This document shows, piece by piece, positions 22,867 to 31,551 of a stretch of DNA of 64,000 nt. Position numbers and translations under genes: made by a program. The DNA is from Hyposmocoma kahamanoa. Its lineage: Eukaryota; Arthropoda; Insecta; Lepidoptera; Cosmopterigidae. How positions within the stretch are numbered: the first letter of the stretch is position 1; every line of letters starts with the position of its first letter. The notes under the pieces were generated by a model. That model was given only the letters and a program-made list of their open reading frames with translations, did not search any database and was not told the DNA's origin. The stretch spans positions 5,236,694-5,300,693 of the forward strand of contig NW_020654422.1 in the NCBI RefSeq assembly GCF_003589595.1. The letters are read 5' to 3'.

Positions 22867-23678
22867 ATTTTATTTATTATTTAGTTTTTTTATTTATAGT
22901 TATTTTGAACGACGAATTGAGACGCAGATTTCGGTGTAGCATTTCGGCGTATATTATCAAAAAGGGTAAATTTACAGGGTTATGGACCCAACAGTATATT
23001 TATCTCACTAGCGTGAAAGCACATAGTTCAGTGCCAAACCGTAGGTAGCAGAAATAGGACCGAGTCGGCTCAACAACTTGAGTGCCGTTCAGTGCCATAT
23101 AAATGCTGTAGCAGTAGAAAGCATTAACATAACAATTAGATGTGGGTCGATTGTGTTCGATCGAATCAAAATGATTCGAACAGCACCTGTGACCCGATAA
23201 TACGGTTACTAGCTTCTAAATAACCCGATGATTTGAGAGTTTCATGGGTCATGCGCGCAATATTCGACTTTATCAATATAATTTTAGAGATTATTCAACA
23301 ATTCACAATATTATTGTTGTCTTGTTTTCACGTGAAATCTTCCCACTCTTCATATGGGTCGAACATTTGTTCGATAGAACCTTCGTTCGATCGAACCAAA
23401 AAGTCAAGCAATCGATCAACGAGTCAACGGGTTAACGGATCAATGTGTCTATCAATCATTTATCCTAATTGCTCCGTGGCGTAGTGTCCATTACATGGTA
23501 ATTTAATCTAATTAAATTAAATTGTACGTTTAATCTGTTTTTCGGTATCTTGTGTTTATTTAAGAGTGCACTGGCTAATATTAAAATATATATAATAAAT
23601 TGATAGTTTTGAATGCTCATAAGTTTTTCGTTATTTATTTTTGTTTTGTAACACCGTTACCTTTCCTAGAAGGAAATT
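22867..23678. other. Unassigned DNA
   Basis: No gene recognised. At 23140-23420 there are repeated 'gttcgat'/'cgaacca' words, including a local cluster near 23380-23400, with no larger structure. The frames 23233-23484 and 23244-23435 look random. Confidence 0.4.
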
Positions 23679-23681
23679 TTA

Positions 23682-23846
23682 GGGTCGTATTCTAGAACTC
23701 TATTCAATGCTCAAGTCAGGATTGCACTGGCAACACAAGCACTGGACATACGACCCTAATGGCAGGGACTTGAGTATGATTTCGCGTGCTTTAAACCATA
23801 CTCAAATCCTGACTTGAGCATTGAGTAGAGTTCTGGAATACGACCC
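23682..23846. mobile_element. 165-bp foldback MITE with TTA target duplication
   Basis: The left end 'gggtcgtattctagaactct' and the right end 'agagttctggaatacgaccc' are inverted copies, and the pairing extends some 45-50 bases inward ('caatgctcaagtcaggattg' against 'aatcctgacttgagcattga'). It is flanked on both sides by TTA (23679-23681 and 23847-23849), the 3-bp duplication typical of PIF/Harbinger-type elements. It has no coding capacity. Confidence 0.8.
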
Positions 23847-23957
23847 TTAGTGTCTTAAGTGTCAATGATGAATTTAACTATAGACACATTACCCATCAGC
23901 AGGAGAGAATAAAAGCTAATTGTATAATTTCACACTTTGAAACGCCATATGGAAGCA

Positions 23958-24168
23958 TCATGAGGGACGGGTAACCCGCTAAAATATCGAACATAATATA
24001 TTATGATCAAATCATTTGATCGTCATCCTCGAACCTGGTTATCAAAAATGATCGACTGACACAATCATGAGGGACGGGTAACCCGCTAAAATATCGAACA
24101 TAATATATGATCAAATCATTTGATCGTCATCCTCGAACCTGGTTATCAAAAATGATCGACTGACACAA
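23958..24168. repeat. Near-identical tandem duplication, 107 and 104 bp
   Basis: Unit 1 (23958-24064) and unit 2 (24065-24168) both run from 'tcatgagggacgggtaaccc' to 'aaaatgatcgactgacacaa'. They differ only by a 3-base gap in an AT-rich word ('atatattatgatc' against 'atatatgatc'). There is no coding potential. Confidence 0.9.
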
Positions 24169-24496
24169 CATGTCTATTAACAATTCACAACATATGAGAT
24201 GACTATACTATTGGAGTTAACAAAACGATAGCGCGTTTCAGAGTACAACTAATGCCATCTAGCCGTGACGCAATGGAACTATTGGCGTGTTAAAGTTGTG
24301 GTTGTTACATTTATTAATTGCATATTAATTATTTACTAGTTATTTATTCATTTATTATTTTTTATCGTTTAATTATTATTTATCTTTTACTTATTTATTG
24401 TTTATTCATTATTTAGAATTAACAATTTTACGTAATTATTTGAACAATGATCCCGATACTAGGCTACACCTGTCCCGTGGGAAGCAATACAAGTAG

Positions 24497-24497
<1 letters not shown>

Positions 24498-24549
<52 letters not shown>
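24498..24549. repeat. (GA)n microsatellite
   Basis: About 25 uninterrupted GA units. The open frame over it is an artefact of the dinucleotide. Confidence 0.95.
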
Positions 24550-24550
<1 letters not shown>

Positions 24551-24798
24551 GAGTCTGCAGACCTCACGAATTTCTCCAAGTGTTTGTTACAGATCTTTTT
24601 GTATTGCGCGTTTTGTTTCGGCTTTTATCGTCACAATCTGCAACTGAATTTACAGAGATTAAAAACTTTTAAACGTTTTTAGGGATATGGCTCAGACGCA
24701 CCACTACGCTATGCCATATACATTGCACAATATACACATAAGTATATACATTAAATTCAGTGAATAAGAATCTTTTAATATTGCATAATATCATTAGT

Positions 24799-25105
24799 TT
24801 TTTTTTATAATGTCAAGTGACGAGACGAACAAGTCGTGCACCTGATGGTAAGCTACACGCCTGTCGGTAACAGTTGCAGTGCCACTCAGAGCTTTAAATC
24901 GCAATGATCTGAAGGGACTGCCACTGCGCCCATCACCTTGACACATAAGTTGACAAGTTTCATGTGCCTATAATTTCACCAACACCCTTACTATTTCAAA
25001 CCGGAACACAGTAATGCTAACATTACTGCTTGGCGGCAGAAATAGAAAAAGCGCCAGTACTTTCATGGACTCTTTCACAAGGTAGATCTCTACTGCTACT
25101 ATTAT
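24799..25105 (-). mobile_element. LINE/SINE-type 3'-end family F, copy 4
   Basis: Full-length style minus-strand copy from 'tttttttataatgtcaagtg' to 'aggtagatctctactgctac'. It is followed within 60 bases by a SINE family C copy. Confidence 0.75.
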
Positions 25106-25154
25106 ATTACTATCATATAACAACTTGTGAAATAAGTTTAACCATTTTTTGTTT

Positions 25155-25305
25155 GAATGAATTTGTTATAATTATTAATACAAAGATCGATCACTTAGAA
25201 AAAAATTACTTCGATCCGTCCGGATTCGAGCCGACGTCTTCTAGCAAATCGTGCCAAACGCTATGTCAACTATGCCACGGTACGAACCAGCGGACCTCAT
25301 GAATT
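25155..25305 (-). mobile_element. tRNA-headed SINE family C, copy 2
   Basis: The minus strand reads a tRNA-like head ('cgtggcatagttgacatagc') and a B-box ('ggctcgaatccgg'), then the body ending 'attaataattataac'. The flank 'ccagcggacctcatgaatta' also follows the head at 58310. Confidence 0.55.
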
Positions 25306-26115
25306 AATTTGTTTTCTATTCCAAAAATATATAGCAAAACAAAAACCACATTATTTTCGCCTTTCAAATGATTAAGTACTTCAAGAAAAAACGAAAATTT
25401 TTAATATTATTACAAAATCACGTTTCCACTGTTTCTTTTGTTTCGGTCTTCGAATCTTGATCTTATGCATGCATGTGTAGTCAACAGCACACTAGACTTT
25501 AACACTTTAAACTTTGGACAGTTTTACCGTAAATAGCATAGAGTTGAATTTAAATTGTACGTTTTACCAGCATACTGTTTATCGTCATTTGATTTAAAAC
25601 GCAGAAAATATTCAACAATCTTATTCTTTAAAACAATAACATTTAACTGAACTCACTTTAGGAATTCTACAGCGACAACTATTCGCTGGGACAACTCGTC
25701 AAAACTTCCACGCGTTCCCAACTTCAAAGACATAGTTGACTAACTAAAGGTTAAACTAACCTGTGCAACTTTACCGAGTATGTGTAAACTAAAGGACGGT
25801 TCGGGTGCTTAACATTATCAAATTATGACGCGCAAATGGTGAATGACAATTAAGTTATAATGGTTATAGTCAACTTTGAAGATCCTTTGCGTGAGTTGAT
25901 GTTAGTTTATCGAGTTGTAGGTGTTGGTCTTGCTAATAACATTTTGAGAAACAAAAGAAAGTTACTGTGATAGAAAGCGTTGTTAACGCATTTAGTCTGT
26001 GTACGTTGAGACACACCGAAAAATTGATTGGTATTCTCCATGATGAATTTCCAATAATATTCCTAACATCACACGAAATGATATCCATTTAATTTGTAGC
26101 AGTCACAATAATTTC
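25306..26115. other. Unassigned AT-rich DNA
   Basis: Nothing recognised on either strand. Confidence 0.4.
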
Positions 26116-26118
26116 TAC

Positions 26119-26293
26119 ATTATAATAATAACGCACACACTCATAGTCCCGCAATAGAGTAACTCTGTATCACGGGTGCCGTGGACACACACATAGACAA
26201 CCGCAAATGACACCCAAACTCACGAAAGAAATAAATATACGAAACCGTCACCTTTGCGTAGCAAACCAGCATGGTAACCGTTCGGCCACGGAA
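26119..26293 (-). mobile_element. tRNA-headed SINE family G, copy 1
   Basis: On the minus strand it starts 'ccgtggccgaacggttacca' and continues through 'gtttgggtgtcatttgcggt' and 'ccacggcacccgtgatacag' to 'gtgtgcgttattattat'. It matches copies at 36304-36512 (+) and 40690-40870 (-). The B-box region here is degenerate. Confidence 0.65.
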
Positions 26294-26990
26294 ACAATTA
26301 ACAAAAATATTTCTAACTACATTTAAGATTTTTTCTGATTATTTGTCCGATTGCCTATTTATTAACATGACAGTGTACATGGGCGCGTTACCGGGGCATG
26401 CCGAGAGCGACACACGGAAAGCGCAAACAGTTGATGACGGCGTCGGCCTGTACAGCCATACTTGTTCGATACTTCGACACGAACAGATCAACGTTGCTAA
26501 TGTGCGCGTAAATCCTGAGAAACGAAATAGATTACCCTCCTCTTTTACAATTATTTAAAATCCGCGTCCAAAGCCGGGTGCCCCGTCGCTCGGTCGCACT
26601 CACTATGTTGCCTGTGGTCACACAACTCCATCCGCAGCCTTCTAGAACTAACCTTAAGTATAACTCCGCTATCGCTACATTGTAAAGAAGCTTTAACGCG
26701 CTTGATCAAACTATAGATGTGTTCAACGATTCGCTCCTTGTTTTTAAATCTAAAATACGAAGGAATCTATCTGGGCGTAACTCATAATGTTTATTTTTCT
26801 TTACTTAATATTAATTAGAATAAATTTTTAGTTTATATTCAATTTATACCCCCTGTTATTACTTAAATTTTCTTTTGGTTTTCCTTGTATGTTGTGGCAC
26901 CTACCGCGTTTAGAATTAAATGTATTCTTAGGTCTTCATTATTCCGTAGATTTATTGTATCTACCACTGGCTGTCCTTAAATAAATAAAT
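26294..26990. other. Unassigned DNA, locally GC-richer
   Basis: The segment 26375-26640 has clearly more G+C and CpG than its surroundings, but no frame resembles a known protein. 26640-26990 is plain AT-rich sequence. Confidence 0.35.
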
Positions 26991-26991
26991 G

Positions 26992-27131
26992 TCGCAGAGT
27001 GACAGGCGCAGTGGCAATTTCCCTCAGATCCTTGTGATTTAAAGCTCTGAGTGGCACTGCAACTGTAACGCACAAGCGTGGCGCTTAGCGCCTGGCGCAC
27101 GACTTGTTTGTCACTTGGAATCATAAAAAAA
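26992..27131 (+). mobile_element. LINE/SINE-type 3'-end family F, copy 5 (truncated)
   Basis: Only the last 140 bases are present: 'gtgacaggcgcagtggcaat', 'ctcagatccttgtgatttaa', 'gagtggcactgcaactgtaa', ending with 'gtcacttggaatcataaaaa'. Confidence 0.65.
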
Positions 27132-27430
27132 CAACTTTTCAATTTAGGTGTCACGGACAGCACTGTATACAGAGCGTGCATCGAAGTGGAGGAAACGGCC
27201 GCGTATGTCCTACTACAATGCTTCAACGTGGCCAACTACAGGGCGAAATGCCTTAGAGTACCGAGGTCGCTCTCCGAAGACCACAGAAGACCCAGAAGAA
27301 TGCTGAAATTCCTGCAGGAGCTCCGAGTGACACTAGTAAAACCTTGTACCCGACACACGCAAAATGGGCGTTCAGACATGGAGTTGTGGTCACCATCCAG
27401 TACACCATACCATACCATTTACTTTTTGTA
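27132..27430 (+). pseudogene. LINE C-terminal zinc-knuckle-like fragment
   Basis: One open frame reads 'LGVTDSTVYRACIEVEETAA', then 'YVLLQCFNVANYRAKCL', and later 'RRMLKFLQELRV'. This is the C..C..E..H/Y..C pattern found after the RNase H domain in R1/I/Jockey-type LINEs, here with a Y in place of the usual H. It is a short 5'-truncated scrap and has the opposite orientation to the large LINE that follows. Confidence 0.65.
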
Positions 27431-27679
27431 ACTGCAAATTCGTAATCGTATGAATGACATGGAATTTAATAGAATATAATGCAGTACAAAAGCAGTTCAA
27501 ATGCACTCAACGGCCGAATGGTGAAGAAAGTGGCGTAAACTAGTGTACCGTCAGTGTGCAGTCGAACCGACTACACTCAAACTGCATTCCCAATGCATCA
27601 TATCTGCGAAATAAGTTAATAATAAGTTAAAACAAAATTCATATTAATATAATGTTATAACTTCATTATTGTACAGTAC

Positions 27680-30600
27680 AGTATGGATCTTCTCACGCCC
27701 ATCAGAGGGCAGCACTGGGTGAGGAGATGCACAGGAGTTTCATCCTCCTCGTGGCAGAATCTACATTCTCTGTTTTCTCTCTGTCCAATATTGGACATGT
27801 GCTTATTCAAGCCACAATGTCCTGTTAAGGCTCTAGTCAGTGTTTGGCACTGAAAGCAGCTATCAGGGCTTTAGAATGCTAAAGACCCTTAGTCTACAGC
27901 CACACGTCTCGGGAGGCGGGAGCTCTCGTTAGCAAAGTGAGCGTTGCCAGGCTGTGTTCTATTCCTATAAAGGGCTCAGAACCAATGAAAGCCTCCCTAG
28001 CACCAGCCTTTGCCAGTTCATCCGCTGCTTCATTTCCCTCGATGTCAGAGTGACCAGGAACCCAACGCATGACTACATTATTCCTTTCCCCGAGAGTATT
28101 CAGTATAGTTACGCAGTTCTCTACAATCCTCGAAGTTTGGGTGACTGAGGTTAGTGCGTGCAGAGCGGCTTGACTATCTGAGTTTATATAAATATAATGT
28201 TAACGTAGCCTCTCTTCAGGTTTAGATCCGCATAAGCAATTATGACGTATATTTCGGCCTGAAAGATAGAGGAGTGATGTCTCATGTTCAGCTTGTAGCT
28301 GAGTCAGGGTCTTACGCCGTATATACGACAGCCTACGTTGGGTCCTATCTTGGACCCATCGGTATACCAAAGGCTACCGTCCTTCTAGGTGAAACTGTTA
28401 GTTTCCCAGTGTTCCCTGGTTGGAAATTCTACCTGGTAGTTTCTTGAAGTTTTGCTTGGGAAGCATGACATCAGAAGTCATTCCCAGAACAGGATATTCT
28501 AGAATTGAGTCCTGGGCCGATCTCAATGTCTGGGAGAGCCATCTAGTCCTTAACCTGGTGGAGAACCTATACATGCTGTTACAAGCCTCCTTCTGTATGA
28601 ATACATGCAGGGGAGTTAGATTCAGCAATGCATTTAGGGCCTCTCCAGGTGTAGTGGACATGGCTCCCGTTGTTAGCAGGCACGCGACACGCTGTAGACT
28701 GCCCAATGTGACAATAGTGGTTGTTTGACTGACTTTGCCACTCTAAACAACAGACGCATATGTTACTATGGGCCTCACAATTGCCTTGTATAACCAGAGT
28801 CATCTTTGGTTTAAGACCCCAACGCTGTCCTGCCATACGACTACGGATACCTAAGGCCATCTTAGCCTTGTTGACCGTGTTAGCTATATGACAGTTCCAC
28901 TATAGGATTTGATCTAGGGTTACCCCTAAATATTTAACTTGTGCGGAAAAACTCACAGCCCTGCCACCAAGGATCGGTTCCACTAGCTTGTCTAGTTTCC
29001 GCTTTCTAGTGAAAGGAACAATAGTTGTCTTTTCCGCATTGTCGTGTCCCTTTACCAGAGTACGAACGGGCGTATTGACAAAAGCACCCTCTATTGTTAG
29101 AAAGGCTATTTGTTTGTCCTCAAACGCTCTTTCAGCCCTGTCCACAAGGTGGACCAGAGCTGTCTCTGTGGATTTTCCACTTTGATAGGCGTGTTGAATG
29201 TAATGGATAGGTCTATATATTAAGGACGAAGCCCTAATGTGATTGTCAAGTACCTTCTCCATTGCTTTGAGCAAGAATGAGCGAGGAGGCAGATGGGTGT
29301 AAAGGACTTTGCAAGAGAGTAGTCCTTTCTGCCTACCTTTGGTAAAAATACAACTTTGCACGTTGTCCATTGTATTGGTATGTGTCCCCAAGCAAGACTG
29401 GCTGTATATATTTTGACCAGATATGGCAAGACTATACTTATACCCTGCTGCAGTAAGATGGGAGTAATACTGTCTGTACTGTGATTTGTACTATTTAAAC
29501 GAGCTAATAGCCCAACCTTCGACAACAACAAGCCACTTTTCGAGGTCTAATAATGTTGGCAACAATGTTCCAGTCCTCGTTGCGAGGTGTATGTACAGTA
29601 ATTACTGGGTTAGTAAGCGAGTCGCACAAGGCCTCCGGAAAATGGGTTGACATTAGAAGCTCAAGAGTTTCTGTCTTAGCAGTCGAGTAGGTCCCATCAG
29701 GCCTTTTTAACAGTCCTGGTTGATGGGAGTTGGCATTGGCAAGCACTCTGTAGACGTGCACCTTGAGGAGCGCTAGTGATCTCCTCACAAAACCGCCTCC
29801 ACGATGCTCGCTTAGCCTTCCTTATCTCCTTATTATAATTGGTTAGGGCCTTCATGTAGGTCTCCCATTCCTTTAACAGCTTGGCCCTTTTGAAGAGTCT
29901 TCGAGTTTTTTCTCTTAGCTTTCGCAGTTTGGGATTCCACCACGGAACCTTCCTATTGGAGGTCCGAATTTTTGGAGGAAAGCTGCCCGCTTTCCTCAAA
30001 AGCGCTGATGATGCCCCTGGTAGTGACCTCAACAGCTAACTCTAGACTCTCAGTGGTTTTGATCGATTTAGGATACCCTTGTGATACTGCCCTAGTCTGT
30101 TTCTATAGACATCCCAGGTCACGTCCCTTGGATTCCTAAATGTAGTGGGGTGGCAGACATCTCCTGCTCCCAGATCAAATCTTATATGTTTATGATCCGA
30201 CATTGACGTCTCATCACTAACATGCCAGCCGGTTATAAGTCCAGCTAGTCTAGCCGTAGAGAAAGTAATGTCCAGAATTTCTTGTCTTGACCTAGTAACT
30301 AAAGTTGGTATACATCCTTCGTTATTATCTGTATCTTAATACAGGCAAATAGTAACTCGCCTCTGTTATTGATGTCCGAGCTCCCCCAAGCGGTGTGGTG
30401 AGCGTTGGCATCACATCCCACCAGAAGTTCTGCTTTGTGTTTCTGAGCGTATTCTGCCAGTCGTGTCAGATCTTCCGTGGGGCTATTCTGTTCTCCAGGT
30501 AAATAGGCTGAGCGTAAGATTATCTTGGCCCGGGGGCTGTTCCGGGGAAATAAATACGCTGCTACAAAGTCATCAGTACAGAACTCTGGAACAGGCATAA

Positions 30601-30720
30601 GGTTAATGTTTTTGTTATAAACAATGCAGGCTCTGGGTCTACTTTCACATGTGTTGTAGATCAACTTACCAGCGGCGCAACGAACAGCATAATGAACTAC
30701 CTCATGCAAAAACACAATTT
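27680..30720 (-). mobile_element. Decayed RNase H-bearing LINE (I/R1/LOA-like)
   Basis: About 3 kb on the minus strand with, in order, an endonuclease (30715 down to 30299), linker (30032-29504), reverse transcriptase (29531-28900) and RNase H (about 28300-27980), then a C-terminal tail. The domain order and the RNase H place it among the I/R1/LOA-type LINEs; the exact clade is uncertain. Both ends are truncated. Confidence 0.8.
27980..30715 (-). pseudogene. LINE polyprotein EN-RT-RNase H, multiply broken
   Basis: The endonuclease region shows 'RPRACIVYNKN', 'ILRSAYLPGEQNSPTEDL' and 'LLVGCDANAHHTAWGSSDIN'. The linker shows 'VPWWNPKLRKLREKTRRLFK' and 'NKEIRKAKRASWRRFCEEI'. The reverse transcriptase shows 'LLKAMEKVLDNHIR' and 'HAYQSGKSTETALVHLVDRA', then 'FLTIEGAFVNTP', immediately followed by 'EKTTIVPFTRKRKLDKL' and 'VKYLGVTLDQIL'. 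The segment holding the catalytic YADD is therefore deleted. The RNase H end shows 'RWVPGHSDIEGNEAADELAK'. Several frameshifts and stops separate these pieces. It is inactive. Confidence 0.85.
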
Positions 30721-30904
30721 AAAATACACGTGAAACTGATTTTCATAGTTAGTCATAAAAATTTAATAGTGAAGACCTAATCGTCAATCTCATTTTATTT
30801 ATTATTTTTTATTTTCAATGCTTTGTAATAAAAATCTAATTACATACTTTATAAAATTTTGCTATGCGTAAGAATTTAAGCACATGTCTGCATTACCAAC
30901 GATA

Positions 30905-31045
30905 TCGATAGCCCATCGGTTTGCAATGCACTGGATCAGGATTTCCTGGGTTCGATTCCCGGCTTCCGCTAAGAACAATTTGGGAACTTATCTAAATTGG
31001 TCCTGGTCTGGGTGTTCCGGGTAATAACCCAGAGTGAATTCATCG
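30905..31045 (+). mobile_element. tRNA-headed SINE family H, copy 1
   Basis: The head contains 'catcggtttgcaatgcactg' and a perfect B-box ('gggttcgattcccgg' near 30948), followed by 'caatttgggaacttatctaa' and 'attggtcctggtctgggtgt'. Sister copies are at 43183, 56885 (-), 60556 and 61473. Confidence 0.65.
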
Positions 31046-31345
31046 ATGCAAACGCGCGACTGCATTGATACAAACGCGCATCCTCACAGTCGCTTATATT
31101 AAATCATTATGTACGAAAAATTGTATAGGTTTATGCACATTGTTTTATTTTGTTAATTGTAAATTTAAGAGTGAATTTAATGAATACATTAAATAAATAA
31201 AATTAGTTAATTAATTTAAAACGTGTATCGCGTTTGTATCGATGCAGTCACGCGTATGTGTAAATGTAGACGATTAGCGACTGCATCGCTACTGCATCGC
31301 TACTGCATCGCGCTTGCATCGCATTTGCATCGCTGCAAAAGTCGC
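31040..31345. repeat. Foldback element with 'tgcatcg' repeats
   Basis: The arm 31058-31078 ('gactgcattgatacaaacgc') is the inverse of 31229-31249 with one mismatch in 21. Beyond the right arm an 11-base unit 'actgcatcgct' is repeated about three times (31280-31312) and then degenerates. The left side carries related 'cgatgcaaacgcgc' words. Probably a MITE with subterminal repeats; no target duplication is clear. Confidence 0.5.
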
Positions 31346-31444
31346 CCGCCATGTGTAACCGCTCTAAGGTGTAAAGTTTAATTTGCTCTTGACCCTACAC
31401 ACAATGTAGCTCTAACACTAAAATCATTCTTTCTCATATATTTC

Positions 31445-31505
31445 TTGAATGAATGGAATATTCTTTATTGCACATTAAAAATTACAATGACAACACAGAA
31501 TAGTA
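31445..31505 (-). mobile_element. Possible LINE 3' tail
   Basis: On the minus strand this reads 'attgtaatttttaatgtgca' then 'ataaagaatattccattcat', the form of a LINE 3' end with a polyadenylation signal. I see no second copy in the window. Confidence 0.3.
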
Positions 31506-31551
31506 ATGTAAGTTTGTCAATTTACCTAAACAAAATATTATATTAATTGTT

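Noticed and set aside
23958..24168. CRISPR-like or satellite array
   Set aside because: Only two directly adjacent units without spacers, in an animal genome; a simple tandem duplication.
24447..24647. Open frame with a long Arg-Glu repeat
   Set aside because: Produced by the GA microsatellite.
26939..27235. 98-codon minus-strand frame
   Set aside because: Antisense of family F repeat and the LINE scrap on the + strand.
28420..28728. 102-codon plus-strand frame
   Set aside because: Antisense to the LINE polyprotein, which is the reading that makes sense.
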